From Thermus hydrothermalis (GTDB lineage: Bacteria > Deinococcota > Deinococci > Deinococcales > Thermaceae): a DNA stretch of 64,000 bases. Location of the stretch: contig NZ_JAKTNT010000003.1 in assembly GCF_022760925.1 (NCBI RefSeq), positions 106,353-170,352 of the forward strand, written 5' to 3'. The notes beneath the pieces were generated by a model. The model saw only the letters and a list, made by a program, of their open reading frames with translations, had not been told where the DNA came from and searched no databases. Below, one piece after another: positions 36,733 to 48,098 of the stretch; position 1 is the first letter of the stretch; each line of letters begins with the position of its first letter. The translations under genes and the position numbers were made by a program.

Positions 36733-37416
36733 ATGCTCCTAGAACTGCGGGGGGTGAAGAAGGTTTACCGCACCGGGGAAGTGGCCTTCCTCGCCCTCAA
36801 GGGGGTGGACCTCCGGGTGGAGGAGGGGGAGATCCTCGCCATCATGGGGCCCTCGGGGAGCGGCAAGAGCACCCTCCTCCACATCCTGGGCCTCCTGGAC
36901 CGGCCCACGGAAGGGGAGTACCGCCTTTTGGGTAGGCCCACCCAAGACCTCTCGGAGGGAGAGCGGGCTTACCTGAGGAACCGCTTCGTGGGTTTTGTCT
37001 TCCAGGCGTTTTTCCTCCTTCCCCGGCTCAGCGTTGTGGAGAACGTGGAGGTGCCCATGGCTTACGCTGGCCTGCCTCCTAAAGAGCGGCGGCGAAGGGC
37101 CTTAGCGCTTCTGGAGCGGGTGGGCCTTTTGGAGAAGGCCCATAGCCTGCCCAACCAGCTTTCCGGTGGGCAAAGGCAGCGGGTGGCCATCGCCCGGGCC
37201 CTGGCCCTAAAGCCCCCCCTCCTCCTCGCCGACGAGCCCACGGGGGCTCTGGACACCAAGACGGGGGAGGAGATCCTTGCCCTTTTCCAAGAGCTCAACC
37301 GGGAAGGAACCACGGTCATCCTGGTCACCCACGAGTCCACGGTGGCGCAGAAAGCCCAGAGGATTGTCCGGGTGCGGGACGGGGAGATCGTGGCTGACGA
37401 AAGGAGGGTGGGATGA
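36733..37416 (+). CDS. ABC transporter ATPase (MacB/LolD type)
   Basis: Nucleotide-binding subunit, 227 residues. Walker A GPSGSGKS is at residues 39-46, the Q-loop is [12 protein letters not shown], the signature is [15 protein letters not shown], and Walker B with catalytic Glu is [12 protein letters not shown]; the H-loop is VTHES. The ATG at 36733 is preferred because GGAGG lies 5 nt upstream. A GTG at 36727, overlapping the previous stop as GTGA, is an alternative adding two residues. The family hydrolyses ATP to power extrusion by MacB-type permeases. Confidence 0.95.
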   Translation: MLLELRGVKKVYRTGEVAFLALKGVDLRVEEGEILAIMGPSGSGKSTLLHILGLLDRPTEGEYRLLGRPTQDLSEGERAYLRNRFVGFVFQAFFLLPRLSVVENVEVPMAYAGLPPKERRRRALALLERVGLLEKAHSLPNQLSGGQRQRVAIARALALKPPLLLADEPTGALDTKTGEEILALFQELNREGTTVILVTHESTVAQKAQRIVRVRDGEIVADERRVG

Positions 37417-38699
37417 CCAGACCGATGCCCCAGCCCCAAGAGGCCTTGCCAGGCCGGGTGGGGCTTTCCCCTTGGGAGGTGGCCCGCGTGGCCCTGCGGG
37501 CCATCGCCGCCAACCCCTTGCGCTCCGCCCTCACCGCCCTCGGGGTGGTCATCGGGGTGGCGGCGGTGGTGGCCCTCACCATGGTGGGCCAAGGGACCAC
37601 CCGGCGCATTTCCAACCTCCTAGAGGGCCTCGGTACCAACCTTCTCACCGTGGGCCCTGCCCAGGGGGGGCGGGGGCCGGGCGGGGGGTTGGTGCGCTTT
37701 GGAGGCCCTGCTACCCTGCCCCTTTCCGACGCCTACGCCATCCAGGAAGCCTTTTCCGGGGAAGTCGTGGGGGTGGCGCCTGTGGCCCAGGGGAACTTCC
37801 AGCTCAAGTTTGGGGCCAATAACCTTAGGGCCACGGTGGTGGGTACCTGGCCGGACTTCGCCCAAGTGCGAAACGCCCTTCCCGAAAAGGGGAGCTTCTT
37901 TACCTGGGAGGACGTGGAAGCGCGGCGCCGGGTGGCGGTGATCGGCTACGGCATCGCCCAGGACCTCTTCGGAGGGGAGGACCCCTTGGGGCAACGCCTG
38001 CGCATCGGGGGGATTCCCTTCACCGTGGTGGGGGTGTTGCCGGATAAGGGGGACCAGGGGTTCGTGAGCACCAACTACCAGGTGTACGTGCCCCTCTCCA
38101 CCTACCTGCAACGCCTCGCCCGTCCCGAGGCGGGGGGCCCCAAGGTGAACGCTATTTACCTCCAAGGGGCGGACCGCAACCGCCTGAAGGACCTCCAGGC
38201 CCGGCTCACCCAGTTCCTGGCGGAACGGCATGGCCTCTTGGACCCCGAAAGCTACGATTTTTCCGTGACCAACCAACAGGATGCCCTGGAGAGCGTGAAC
38301 CAGACCACCCTGGCCATGACCCTTTTCCTGGGAGGGGTGGCGGGGATTAGCCTCCTGGTAGGGGGCATTGGCATTATGAACATCATGCTGGTCTCGGTCA
38401 CGGAGCGCACCCGGGAGATAGGGGTGCGGAAAGCCTTGGGAGCCAGGCCAAGGGACATCCTGGCCCAGTTCCTCGCCGAGTCCGTGGTTCTGAGCGTGGG
38501 CGGAGGGCTTTTGGGCGTGGCCCTCGGGCTTTTCATGGCCCGCTTTGTGGGCCAGGCCATTGGCGTGACGCCGGTGTTCGCCCCCTTGAGCGTGGTCCTG
38601 GCCTTTGCCTTCGCTGTGGCGGTGGGGGTCTTCTTCGGGCTTTACCCCGCTTGGCGGGCGGCTAGGCTGGACCCGGTGGAGGCGTTGCGGTACGAGTAG
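37413..38699 (+). CDS. MacB-type ABC permease
   Basis: Permease of 428 residues with the MacB/FtsX layout. TM1 is near 40-60 ([20 protein letters not shown]), a periplasmic domain covers about 65-290, and three C-terminal TM helices lie near 300-325, 350-380 and 388-415. The conserved FtsX segment is [20 protein letters not shown] followed by [12 protein letters not shown]. The C terminus has the family ending PVEALRYE. MacB-type pumps move substrates from the periplasm outward through a TolC duct: antibiotics, peptides or lipoproteins. The substrate here is unknown. Confidence 0.94.
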   Translation: MTRPMPQPQEALPGRVGLSPWEVARVALRAIAANPLRSALTALGVVIGVAAVVALTMVGQGTTRRISNLLEGLGTNLLTVGPAQGGRGPGGGLVRFGGPATLPLSDAYAIQEAFSGEVVGVAPVAQGNFQLKFGANNLRATVVGTWPDFAQVRNALPEKGSFFTWEDVEARRRVAVIGYGIAQDLFGGEDPLGQRLRIGGIPFTVVGVLPDKGDQGFVSTNYQVYVPLSTYLQRLARPEAGGPKVNAIYLQGADRNRLKDLQARLTQFLAERHGLLDPESYDFSVTNQQDALESVNQTTLAMTLFLGGVAGISLLVGGIGIMNIMLVSVTERTREIGVRKALGARPRDILAQFLAESVVLSVGGGLLGVALGLFMARFVGQAIGVTPVFAPLSVVLAFAFAVAVGVFFGLYPAWRAARLDPVEALRYE

Positions 38700-38700
38700 G

Positions 38701-38723
38701 GGGTGGACGGAGTTCCCACCCTT
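38701..38723 (+). terminator. Possible terminator after the efflux operon
   Basis: GGGTGG (38701-38706) can pair with CCACCC (38716-38721) followed by TT. The short stem makes this only a weak call. Confidence 0.4.
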
Positions 38724-38740
38724 CTCCTCGGGCGGGGAGG

Positions 38741-39316
38741 CTAGCGCAGGCGCTTTAGGGCCTCCTTGATCAGGTCCTGGGCCTTGGCCTTGGGGTTTTG
38801 GGCGAGGAGGTCCAGGACCGCGCTCCGCGCCTGCCCTTCCTTGAAGCCCAAGGCCACCAGGGCCAGGATGGCCTCCTCCGCCGCCTGGCTTTCCACCTTC
38901 TCCCCGGTGAGGAGGTGGGGGGGGAGCTTGCCCTTGAGCTCCAGGGCCAGGCGCTCCGCCAGTTTCCGCCCCACGCCGCTGGCCGAGGTGAGAAGCCGGA
39001 GGTCCCCTTCCGCCAGGGCCCGGGCCAGGAGCTTGGGGGTGAGGGCGGAGAGGAGGGAGAGGGCCACCTTGGGCCCCACCCCGCTCACGGAGAGGAGGAG
39101 CTCAAAGAGGGTTAGGCTTTCCTCGTCGGGGAAGCCGTAGAGGGAAAGCCCCTCCTCCTTGAGTTGCAGGTGGGTGTGGACCGCCACCTCCTGGCCTTCC
39201 CTTAGGCTTGCCAGGAAGGGGCCTGGGGCCTGGAGGAAGAACCCCACCCCGCCCACCAGGAGGAGGAAGCCCCCTTCCTCCTTCTTCTGGACGAGGCCTT
39301 TGAGGTAGCGGATCAT
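38741..39316 (-). CDS. ruvA: Holliday junction DNA helicase subunit RuvA
   Basis: Binds four-way junctions and positions RuvB; 191 residues. The N-terminal OB domain begins MIRYLKGLVQKK. Two helix-hairpin-helix motifs are seen (LLLSVSGVGPKVALSLLSAL and LLTSASGVGRKLAERLALEL), then a flexible linker and the C-terminal RuvB-binding domain (AILALVALGFKEGQARSAV). Its ATG overlaps the stop of the enoyl-CoA hydratase gene (ATGA), so it is co-translated. No ruvB or ruvC is nearby. Confidence 0.96.
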   Translation of the reverse strand: MIRYLKGLVQKKEEGGFLLLVGGVGFFLQAPGPFLASLREGQEVAVHTHLQLKEEGLSLYGFPDEESLTLFELLLSVSGVGPKVALSLLSALTPKLLARALAEGDLRLLTSASGVGRKLAERLALELKGKLPPHLLTGEKVESQAAEEAILALVALGFKEGQARSAVLDLLAQNPKAKAQDLIKEALKRLR

Positions 39317-40077
39317 CGGCCCTGGAAGCGGGGCGGGCGCTTTTCCCGGAAGGCCCTGACCCCCTCCTCGTGGTCCAGGGTGCGGCCCGCCTCCCCCTGA
39401 AGAATGGCCTCGAGGCCCAAAGCCTCCTCCAGGGAAAGCCGGTAGGTTTCCAAAAGGAGCTTCCGCGTAAGGACGTAGGCCCGGGTGGGGCCTTGGGCGA
39501 GCGCTTGGGCCAGGGCTAAGGCCTCCTCCAGGAGCCTTTCCGCCGGCACCACCTTGTGCACCAGGCCCAGGGCCAGGGCCTCCTCGGCGGAGAGGCGGGG
39601 GGAGAGGAGGAGGAGTTCTTGCGCCTTGGCGAGCCCCACCAGGCGGGGCAGGAGGAAGCTCATCCCCGAGTCCGGCACCAGGCCGATGCGCACGAAGGCG
39701 GTGGCGAAGGTGGCCCCGGCGGCGGCCAGGCGCAGGTCCCCCCAGAGGGCGAGGCTCATCCCCGCCCCCGCCGCTGGCCCGTTCACCGCCACCACCAGGG
39801 GCTTTTCCAGGCCGCTCATGGCCGCCACCACCCGGTTGTAGCGGCGGAGGTGGGCCTCGTAGTCGGGCTTTTCCTCGCCGAACTCCGTGAGGTCCTGCCC
39901 GGCGGAGAAGGCCCGCCCCGCTCCCGTGAGGAGGACGGCCCGCACCCCGGGATCCCGGTTCGCCTCGGCCAAGGCCTGGTAGAGCTCCTCTAGGAGGGCG
40001 CCCGTGAGGGCGTTGAGCTTTTCCGGCCGGTTGAGGGTGAGGAGGAGGACGCCTTCGCGCTTTTCCGCTAGGACCAT
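39313..40077 (-). CDS. Enoyl-CoA hydratase/isomerase family protein (PaaG-like)
   Basis: Crotonase-fold enzyme of 254 residues, same length as the T. thermophilus PaaG isomerase, which it strongly resembles. The oxyanion-hole segments are AFSAGQDLTEFG near residue 62-73 and NGPAAGAGMSLALWGDLRLA near 106-125. The Asp of GLVPDSGMSFLLPRLVG matches the PaaG catalytic Asp. It would take part in phenylacetate or fatty-acid breakdown. The ATG at 40077 lies 6 nt after a TACAAT box (40084-40089). No other paa gene is in view. Confidence 0.9.
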   Translation of the reverse strand: MVLAEKREGVLLLTLNRPEKLNALTGALLEELYQALAEANRDPGVRAVLLTGAGRAFSAGQDLTEFGEEKPDYEAHLRRYNRVVAAMSGLEKPLVVAVNGPAAGAGMSLALWGDLRLAAAGATFATAFVRIGLVPDSGMSFLLPRLVGLAKAQELLLLSPRLSAEEALALGLVHKVVPAERLLEEALALAQALAQGPTRAYVLTRKLLLETYRLSLEEALGLEAILQGEAGRTLDHEEGVRAFREKRPPRFQGR

Positions 40078-40083
40078 GGCCCT

Positions 40084-40089
40084 ATTGTA
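40084..40089 (-). promoter_or_regulatory. -10 box of the enoyl-CoA hydratase-ruvA operon
   Basis: TACAAT on the minus strand ends 6 nt before the ATG at 40077, predicting leaderless mRNA. Confidence 0.55.
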
Positions 40090-40161
40090 AAGGGCTTGGG
40101 CACCTACACCGCCTTTTGGTGTAGCGTAGATAAGGGGTATACCGCCCCCTTGGGAGGCAGG

Positions 40162-42846
40162 ATGGAGCTCACGCTGGAAAGCCAAGGCTACCTGGAGGCC
40201 CTCTACCGGGCTTACCTGGAGGACCCCTTTTCCCTGCCGGAGGAGTGGCGGCGCTACTTCTCCGCCCTCACCCTGGAGGACGGCCGACGAGAACGCCCCG
40301 CCCCGAGCGTCCCTGTGGCGGAAGCGGTGGACCTAGGCTTCCTCCTCAAGGTGGAGCGCCTGGTCCAAGCCTACCGGGAGCTCGGGCACCTGGCGGCCCG
40401 GATAGACCCCTTGGGCCAGGAAAGGCCGAGGCCGAAGGCGCTCACCCTGGAGGCCCACGGCCTCTCCCCCAAGGACCTCGCCCGGCCCCTTCCCCCCTTC
40501 TTCGGCGCCCCCACCCTGGGGGCTCTCCTGGAGCGCCTTCAGGCCACCTACCTGGGCCCCATCGGCTTTGAGGTGGCCCACGTGGAGCCCGAGGAAAGGG
40601 AGTGGCTCCTCGCCCGCATAGAGGCCCCTTGGGAAAGGCCCCCCCAAGAGGTCCGTCGCCGCATGCTGGAGGCCCTCATGCAGGCGAGCCTCTTTGAGGC
40701 CTTTCTGCAACGGAAGTACCTGGGGGCCAAGACCTTCAGCGCTGAGGGCCTGGAAAGCCTCATCCCCCTCCTCAAGGAGGCGGTGGTGGAGGCGGCCCGC
40801 TTGGGGGTCAAGGAGGTGGTCCTGGGCATGGCCCACCGGGGCCGGCTCAACGTCCTGGCCCATGTGGTGGGGAAGCCCTTTGAGCGCATCTTCCGCGAGT
40901 TTGAGGAGATCTTCCCCGAGGGCTACGCCGGGGACGTGAAGTACCACCTGGGCTTCTCCAGCGACCAGGAAACCCCTTACGGCAAGGTCCACGTCTCCTT
41001 GAACTTCAACCCAAGCCACCTGGAATTCGTCAACCCCGTGACCCTGGGCCGGCTTCGCGCCAAGCAGGACCGCTTCGGGGACCGGGAGAGGCGGCGGGGC
41101 CTGGCCATCCTGGTCCACGGGGACTCCGCCTTCATCGGCGAGGGCATCGTGCAGGAAACCCTCAACCTCTCCCAGCTTCCCGGCTACCGGGTGGGGGGGA
41201 CCCTGCACGTGGTGGCCAACAACCAACTGGGCTTCACCACCCTCCCCTCGGAGTACACCTCCTGCCGTTACCCCACGGACATCGCCAAGATGGTGGGGGC
41301 CCCCATCTTCCACGTGAACGCCGAGGCGGTGGACGAGCTCTGGTTCGCCCTGCGCCTGGCCCTGGAGTACCGGAGCCGCTTCGGCAAGGACGTGGTCCTG
41401 GACCTGGTGGGCTACCGCCGCCGGGGGCACAACGAGACGGACGAGCCCACCTTCACCCAGCCCACCATGTACGCCCTCGTGGCCAGGAAGCCAGAGCCTT
41501 GGAAGGTCTATGCCGAAAGGCTTAAGGCCGAGGGGGTGGTGCGGGAGGAGGAGCTTAAGGCCCTCGAGGCGGCTTACCTGGAGCGGCTGGAAAGCGAGTT
41601 CGCCCGGGTCAAGGCCGAGCCCGGCCCCGTGGTGCCCCACGGGCTTTCGGGCCTTTGGCAGGGGTACGTGGGGGGGCCTGACCACCTGGTGCCCGAGGTG
41701 GAAACCGGGGTGCCCAAGGAGGCCCTGCGCAACCTTTTGGTGCGGCTTGCCACCGTGCCCGAGGGCTTCCAGGTCCACCCTAAGCTCAAGCGCTTCCTCG
41801 AGGCCCGCCTGGAGATGGCCGAGGAGAAGCGCCCCCTGGACTGGGCCGCCGCCGAGGCCCTGGCCTTCGCCACGCTGGCGGCGGAAGGGCACCGGGTCCG
41901 CCTCACGGGCCAGGACGCCCTAAGGGGCACCTTCACCCAGCGCCACGCCGCCCTTTACGACTACCGCACCGGGGAGAAATACGTCCCCTTGGAGCACCTG
42001 GCGGAGGGGCAGGCCCCCGTGGAGATCCACAACTCTCCCCTTTCCGAGGCCGGGGTCCTGGGCTTTGAGTACGGGTACAGCCTGGACTACCCCGAAGGCC
42101 TCATCCTCTGGGAGGCCCAGTTCGGGGACTTCGCCAACGTGGCCCAGGTCTACATTGACCAGTTCCTGGCGAGCGCCGAGGCCAAGTGGGGCCGGCTTTC
42201 CGGCCTCGTGCTCCTCCTGCCTCACGGCCTCGAGGGCCAAGGCCCCGAGCACTCCTCGGCCCGGTTGGAACGCTTTTTGCAACTCGGGGCCAAGGACAAC
42301 CTCCAGGTGGCCTACCCCACCACCCCCGCCCAGTTCTTCCACCTCCTCCGCCGCCAGGTGAAAAGGCCCATCCGCAAGCCCTTGGTGGTCATGACCCCCA
42401 AAAGCCTCCTCCGCCACCCCGAGGTGGTCTCTAGCCTGGAGGAGCTCGCCCAGGGCCGCTTCCAGAAGGTGATCCCCGAAAGGGTGAAGGGAGCGAGGAA
42501 GGTCCTCCTCACCTCCGGCAAGGTCTACTACGAGCTTCTCGCCAAGAGGCGGGAGCTTGGGGCGGAGGACGTGGCCATCCTGCGCCTAGAACTCCTCTAC
42601 CCCTTCCCCGAGGCGGAGCTTCGGGAAGCCCTCGCCCCCTATCCCAAGAAGGTCCCCGTGGTCTACGTGCAGGAGGAACCCATCAACCAAGGCGCCTGGT
42701 GGTACCTCTCCGCCCGCTTCTGCGGGGAGATCCTTGGCCATCCCTTGAGCGTGGTGGCCCGGCCTGAGTCTCCAAGCCCCGCCGTGGGCTCCTCCAAGGT
42801 CCACCGGCTGGAGCAGGAAGCCCTTTTGGAAGAAGCCTTCAAGTGA
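40162..42846 (+). CDS. sucA: 2-Oxoglutarate dehydrogenase E1
   Basis: Thiamine-diphosphate-dependent E1 of the citric acid cycle, 894 residues, homodimeric type. The N-terminal E2-binding segment (GYLEALYRAYLEDP, WRRYF) is present. The conserved MAHRGRLNVLAHV starts at residue 223, and the cofactor motif runs from GD (320-321) to NN (353-354). GYRRRGHNETDEPTFTQP and the C-terminal transketolase part (TFTQRHAALYDYRTGEKY) follow. The ATG at 40162 follows GGGAGG and fits the conserved N terminus. It heads sucA-sucB-lpd. Confidence 0.97.
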   Translation: MELTLESQGYLEALYRAYLEDPFSLPEEWRRYFSALTLEDGRRERPAPSVPVAEAVDLGFLLKVERLVQAYRELGHLAARIDPLGQERPRPKALTLEAHGLSPKDLARPLPPFFGAPTLGALLERLQATYLGPIGFEVAHVEPEEREWLLARIEAPWERPPQEVRRRMLEALMQASLFEAFLQRKYLGAKTFSAEGLESLIPLLKEAVVEAARLGVKEVVLGMAHRGRLNVLAHVVGKPFERIFREFEEIFPEGYAGDVKYHLGFSSDQETPYGKVHVSLNFNPSHLEFVNPVTLGRLRAKQDRFGDRERRRGLAILVHGDSAFIGEGIVQETLNLSQLPGYRVGGTLHVVANNQLGFTTLPSEYTSCRYPTDIAKMVGAPIFHVNAEAVDELWFALRLALEYRSRFGKDVVLDLVGYRRRGHNETDEPTFTQPTMYALVARKPEPWKVYAERLKAEGVVREEELKALEAAYLERLESEFARVKAEPGPVVPHGLSGLWQGYVGGPDHLVPEVETGVPKEALRNLLVRLATVPEGFQVHPKLKRFLEARLEMAEEKRPLDWAAAEALAFATLAAEGHRVRLTGQDALRGTFTQRHAALYDYRTGEKYVPLEHLAEGQAPVEIHNSPLSEAGVLGFEYGYSLDYPEGLILWEAQFGDFANVAQVYIDQFLASAEAKWGRLSGLVLLLPHGLEGQGPEHSSARLERFLQLGAKDNLQVAYPTTPAQFFHLLRRQVKRPIRKPLVVMTPKSLLRHPEVVSSLEELAQGRFQKVIPERVKGARKVLLTSGKVYYELLAKRRELGAEDVAILRLELLYPFPEAELREALAPYPKKVPVVYVQEEPINQGAWWYLSARFCGEILGHPLSVVARPESPSPAVGSSKVHRLEQEALLEEAFK

Positions 42847-42857
42847 GGAGGTAAAAG

Positions 42858-44063
<1,206 letters not shown>

Positions 44064-44064
44064 G

Positions 44065-45432
44065 GTGTACGACCTCCTGGTCATCGGCGCAGGTCCCGGC
44101 GGGTACGTGGCCGCCATCCGGGCGGCCCAGCTGGGCATGAAGGTGGGGGTGGTGGAGCGGGAAAAGGCCCTGGGGGGGACCTGCCTCCGGGTGGGGTGCA
44201 TCCCCTCCAAGGCGCTTTTGGAAACCACCGAGCGCATCTACGAGGTGAAAAAGGGCCTCCTGGGGGCCAAGGTGGAGGGCTTTAGCCTAGACCTCCCTGC
44301 CCTCCTCGCCCACAAGGACAAGGTGGTCCAGGCCAACACCCAGGGGATTGAGTTCCTCTTCAAGAAAAACGGCATCGCCCGCCACCAGGGCACGGCCCGC
44401 TTCCTTTCCGACCGGAAGGTCTTGGTGGAGGAGACGGGGGAGGAGCTCACCGCCCGCTACATCCTCATCGCCACCGGCTCCGCCCCCCTCATTCCCCCTT
44501 GGGCCCAGGTGGACTACGAGCGGGTGGTGACCTCCACCGAGGCCCTTTCCTTCCCCGAGGTGCCCAAGCGGCTCATCGTGGTGGGGGGCGGGGTCATTGG
44601 GCTAGAGCTCGGGGTGGTCTGGCACCGCCTGGGGGCGGAGGTCACCATCCTGGAGTACATGGACCGCATCCTCCCCACCATGGACGCCGAGCTTTCCCGG
44701 GCGGCGGAGAGGATTTTCAAGAAGGAGGGCCTTGCCATCCGGACCGGGGTGCGGGTCACCGCCGTGATCCCGGAGGCCAAGGGGGCCCGGGTGGAGCTGG
44801 AGGGGGGGGAGGTCCTCGAGGCCGACCGGGTCCTCGTGGCCGTGGGCCGCAGGCCCTACACCGAGGGGCTCGGCCTGGAAAACGCTGGCCTCTCCACGGA
44901 CGAGCGGGGGCGCATCCCCGTGGACGAGCACCTGAGGACCCGCATCCCCCATATCTACGCCATTGGGGACGTGGTCCGGGGGCCTATGCTGGCCCACAAG
45001 GCGAGCGAGGAGGGCATCGCCGCCGTGGAGCACATGGTTACGGGCTTCGGCCACGTGGACTACCAGGCCATCCCCAGCGTGGTCTACACCCACCCCGAGG
45101 TGGCGGGCGTGGGCTACACGGAGGAGGAGCTAAAGGAGAAGGGCATCCCCTACAAGGTGGGGAAGTTCCCCTACTCCGCCTCGGGCCGCGCCCGGGCCAT
45201 GGGGGAGACGGAGGGCTTTGTCAAGGTACTGGCCCACGCCAAGACCGACCGCATCCTGGGGGTCCACGGCATCGGAGCCCGGGTGGGGGATGTCTTGGCC
45301 GAGGCCGCCTTGGCCATCTTCTTCAAGGCGAGCGCCGAGGACCTGGGCCGCGCCCCCCACGCCCACCCCTCCCTTTCGGAGATCCTCAAGGAAGCCGCCC
45401 TGGCGGCGTGGGAGAAGCCGGTTCACCTTTAG
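44065..45432 (+). CDS. lpd: Dihydrolipoyl dehydrogenase (E3) of the 2-oxoglutarate complex
   Basis: Second E3 of the window, 455 residues. FAD loop GAGPGG at 8-13, redox pair Cys40/Cys45 ([13 protein letters not shown]), NAD loop [13 protein letters not shown], and His434-Glu439 (HPSLSE) at the C terminus. The start is GTG at 44065, 1 nt after the sucB stop and 6 nt after GGAGG; an upstream in-frame ATG inside sucB has no support. It ends before a strong terminator at 45448. Confidence 0.95.
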   Translation: MYDLLVIGAGPGGYVAAIRAAQLGMKVGVVEREKALGGTCLRVGCIPSKALLETTERIYEVKKGLLGAKVEGFSLDLPALLAHKDKVVQANTQGIEFLFKKNGIARHQGTARFLSDRKVLVEETGEELTARYILIATGSAPLIPPWAQVDYERVVTSTEALSFPEVPKRLIVVGGGVIGLELGVVWHRLGAEVTILEYMDRILPTMDAELSRAAERIFKKEGLAIRTGVRVTAVIPEAKGARVELEGGEVLEADRVLVAVGRRPYTEGLGLENAGLSTDERGRIPVDEHLRTRIPHIYAIGDVVRGPMLAHKASEEGIAAVEHMVTGFGHVDYQAIPSVVYTHPEVAGVGYTEEELKEKGIPYKVGKFPYSASGRARAMGETEGFVKVLAHAKTDRILGVHGIGARVGDVLAEAALAIFFKASAEDLGRAPHAHPSLSEILKEAALAAWEKPVHL

Positions 45433-45447
45433 GAAAAGCCTTTGGGG

Positions 45448-45476
45448 GCCGAGGTGTGAGGAACACCTCGGCTTTT
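45448..45476 (+). terminator. Terminator of the sucAB-lpd operon
   Basis: GCCGAGGTGT (45448-45457) pairs perfectly with ACACCTCGGC (45463-45472), loop GAGGA, tail TTTT. The argG promoter begins in its tail. Confidence 0.92.
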
Positions 45477-45489
45477 GTATACTTATGCA
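45476..45489 (+). promoter_or_regulatory. ARG-box-like operator over the argG -10
   Basis: TGTATACTTATGCA fits the TGNAT-N4-ATNCA pattern of ArgR/AhrC boxes, with near-perfect dyad symmetry (TGTATA and TATGCA). It contains the argG -10 box TATACT (45478-45483), so arginine-bound ArgR could block polymerase. argR is not in the window. Confidence 0.6.
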
Positions 45490-45520
45490 TGCCCCCTCTG
45501 GGGGTAGACTGGGAGCTGGC

Positions 45521-46720
45521 ATGAAGATCGTCTTGGCATACTCCGGCGGGCTGGACACCAGCATCATCCTCAAGTGGCTGAAGGAAACCTACAACGCCGA
45601 GGTCATCGCCTTTACGGCGGACATCGGCCAGGGGGAGGAGGTGGAGGAGGCGAGGGAGAAGGCCCTAAGGACCGGGGCCTCCAAGGCCATCGCCTTGGAC
45701 CTCCGGGAGGAGTTCGTGCGGGACTTTGTCTTTCCTATGTTCCGTGCCCTTCCCCTTTACGAGGGGTACTACCTCCTGGGTACCTCCATCGCCCGGCCTT
45801 TAATCGCCAAGTACCTGGTGAAGATCGCCGAGGAGGAGGGCGCGGAGGCCGTGGCTCACGGGGCCACGGGCAAGGGCAACGACCAGGTGCGCTTTGAGCT
45901 CACCGCCTACGCCCTGAAGCCGGACATTCGGGTCATCGCCCCTTGGCGGGAGTGGGGCTTTAAGGGGCGGCAGGAGATGATCGCCTACGCCGAGGCCCAC
46001 GGCATCCCTGTGCCCGTGACCCAGGAGAAGCCCTACTCCATGGACGCCAACCTCCTGCATATTTCCTACGAGGGGGGGGTCCTGGAGGACCCCTGGGCTG
46101 AGCCCCCGAAGGGCATGTTCCGCATGACCCAGGACCCCGAGGAGGCCCCCGACACCCCCGAGTACGTGGAGGTGGAATTTTTTGAGGGGGACCCCGTGGC
46201 GGTGAACGGGGAGCGCCTTTCCCCGGCGGCCCTCCTGCAGAGGCTCAACGAGATTGGGGGGCGGCACGGGGTGGGCCGGGTGGACCTGGTGGAGAACCGC
46301 TTCGTGGGCATGAAGTCCCGGGGGGTTTACGAGACCCCCGGGGGCACCATCCTCTACCACGCCCGGCGGGCGGTGGAAAGCCTCACCCTGGACCGGGAGG
46401 TCCTGCACCAGCGGGACATGCTCTCCCCCAAGTACGCCGAGCTCGTCTACTACGGCTTCTGGTACGCCCCCGAAAGGGAGGCCCTCCAGGCCTACTTTGA
46501 CCACGTGGCGAAGAGCGTCACCGGGGTGGCCCGGCTCAAGCTCTACAAGGGGAACGTCTACGTGGTGGGGCGGAAGGCGGAGAAAAGCCTCTACCAGAAG
46601 GACCTGGTGTCCTTTGACGAGCTTGGGGGCTACGACCAAAAGGACGCCGAGGGCTTCATCAAGATCCACGCCCTGCGCCTGAGGGTGCGGGCCATGGCGG
46701 AGGGGCGGCGTGGCGCATAG
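45521..46720 (+). CDS. argG: Argininosuccinate synthase
   Basis: Joins citrulline and aspartate with ATP; 399 residues. The N-terminal PP-loop SGGLDTS is at residues 8-14, with [28 protein letters not shown] and [18 protein letters not shown] following, all conserved in the family and matching the structurally known T. thermophilus enzyme. The ATG at 45521 lies about 38 nt after the TATACT box. argH starts inside its 3' end (11-nt overlap). Confidence 0.97.
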   Translation: MKIVLAYSGGLDTSIILKWLKETYNAEVIAFTADIGQGEEVEEAREKALRTGASKAIALDLREEFVRDFVFPMFRALPLYEGYYLLGTSIARPLIAKYLVKIAEEEGAEAVAHGATGKGNDQVRFELTAYALKPDIRVIAPWREWGFKGRQEMIAYAEAHGIPVPVTQEKPYSMDANLLHISYEGGVLEDPWAEPPKGMFRMTQDPEEAPDTPEYVEVEFFEGDPVAVNGERLSPAALLQRLNEIGGRHGVGRVDLVENRFVGMKSRGVYETPGGTILYHARRAVESLTLDREVLHQRDMLSPKYAELVYYGFWYAPEREALQAYFDHVAKSVTGVARLKLYKGNVYVVGRKAEKSLYQKDLVSFDELGGYDQKDAEGFIKIHALRLRVRAMAEGRRGA

Positions 46721-48098
46721 GACCTGGGGAGGCCGCTTCCAGGAGGGCCCGGATGCCCTCGCCGCCCGTTTCAACGCTTCCCTTTCCTTTGACCGGGCCC
46801 TTTGGCGGGAGGACCTCTGGCAAAACCGGGTCCACGCCCGCATGCTCCAGGCGGTGGGCCTCCTTTCGGAGGAGGAGCTAGAGGCCATCCTGAAGGGGCT
46901 AGACCAGATAGAGGAGGAGATTGAGGCGGGCACGTTTCCCTGGCGGGAGGACCTCGAGGACGTGCACATGAACCTCGAGGCCCGCCTCATGGAGCTCATC
47001 GGCCCCCCGGGGGGCAAGCTCCACACGGCCCGTAGCCGCAACGACCAGGTGGCCACGGACTTTAGGCTTTTCCTGCGGGCGGCCCTAGACGAGCTTCTTG
47101 CCCTCCTCTTGGAGGTGCGCCGGGTCCTCGTGCGGGAGGCGGAAAAGCACTTAGAACCCCTTTTCGTCCTTCCCGGCTACACCCACCTGCAACGGGCCCA
47201 GCCCATCCTCCTTTCCCACTGGTTCTTGGCCTACTACGAGATGCTCACCCGGGATGCCGGAAGGCTTCTGGACGCCCGCACCCGCCTCAACGAAAGCCCC
47301 TTAGGGGCCGCTGCCCTGGCGGGCACGGGCTTCCCCATAGACCGCCACTTCACCGCCAAGGAGCTCGGCTTTGAGCGCCCCATGCGCAACTCCCTGGACG
47401 CCGTGGGGAGCCGGGACTTCGCCCTGGAGGTCCTTTCCGCCTTAAATATCGGCATGCTCCACCTTTCCCGCTTGGCGGAGGAGCTCATCCTCTATAGCAC
47501 GGAGGAGTTCGGCTTCGTGGAGGTTCCCGATGCCTTCGCCACCGGCTCCTCCATCATGCCCCAGAAGAAGAACCCGGACATCCTGGAGCTCATCCGGGCC
47601 AAGGCGGGGAGGGTGCTCGGGGCCTTGGTGGGGCTTTCCGCCGTGGTGAAGGGCCTGCCCCTGGCCTACAACAAGGACCTGCAGGAGGACAAGGAGCCCT
47701 TGTTGGACGCCCTCGCCACCTACCGGGATAGCCTCAAGCTCCTCGCTGCCCTATTGCCGGGCCTCAAGTGGCGCCGGGAAAGGATGTGGCGGGCGGCGGA
47801 GGAAGGGTTTTCCCTGGCCACGGAGCTCGCCGACTACCTGGCGGCAAAGGGCCTCCCCTTCCGGGAGGCCCACCACGTGGTGGGGCGGCTGGTGCGGCGG
47901 CTTCTGGAGGAGGGGAGGGGGCTTAAGGATCTGAGCCTGGAAGAACTACAGGAAGCCCACCCCCTCTTCGCCGAGGATGCCCTAGGCCTTCTGCGCCTAG
48001 AAACCGCCATCCACCGCCGCCAATCCTTTGGGGGCACGGCCCCGGAGGCGGTGCGGGCGAGGGTGTTGGAGGCCAAGGAGGAGGTGGGCCTTGCTTGA
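46710..48098 (+). CDS. argH: Argininosuccinate lyase
   Basis: Splits argininosuccinate to arginine and fumarate; 462 residues. The fumarase/aspartase signature [11 protein letters not shown] is at residues 279-289 with catalytic Ser281. [15 protein letters not shown] and [12 protein letters not shown] are further family segments. The start is GTG at 46710, overlapping argG. A GNAT-type acetyltransferase gene starts within its last codons; in some bacteria ArgH and such a domain are fused into one protein. Confidence 0.97.
   Translation: MAHRTWGGRFQEGPDALAARFNASLSFDRALWREDLWQNRVHARMLQAVGLLSEEELEAILKGLDQIEEEIEAGTFPWREDLEDVHMNLEARLMELIGPPGGKLHTARSRNDQVATDFRLFLRAALDELLALLLEVRRVLVREAEKHLEPLFVLPGYTHLQRAQPILLSHWFLAYYEMLTRDAGRLLDARTRLNESPLGAAALAGTGFPIDRHFTAKELGFERPMRNSLDAVGSRDFALEVLSALNIGMLHLSRLAEELILYSTEEFGFVEVPDAFATGSSIMPQKKNPDILELIRAKAGRVLGALVGLSAVVKGLPLAYNKDLQEDKEPLLDALATYRDSLKLLAALLPGLKWRRERMWRAAEEGFSLATELADYLAAKGLPFREAHHVVGRLVRRLLEEGRGLKDLSLEELQEAHPLFAEDALGLLRLETAIHRRQSFGGTAPEAVRARVLEAKEEVGLA

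Noticed and set aside
40333..41892. 519-codon antisense open frame inside sucA
   Set aside because: Same GC-bias shadow effect; sucA on the other strand is unambiguous over its whole length.
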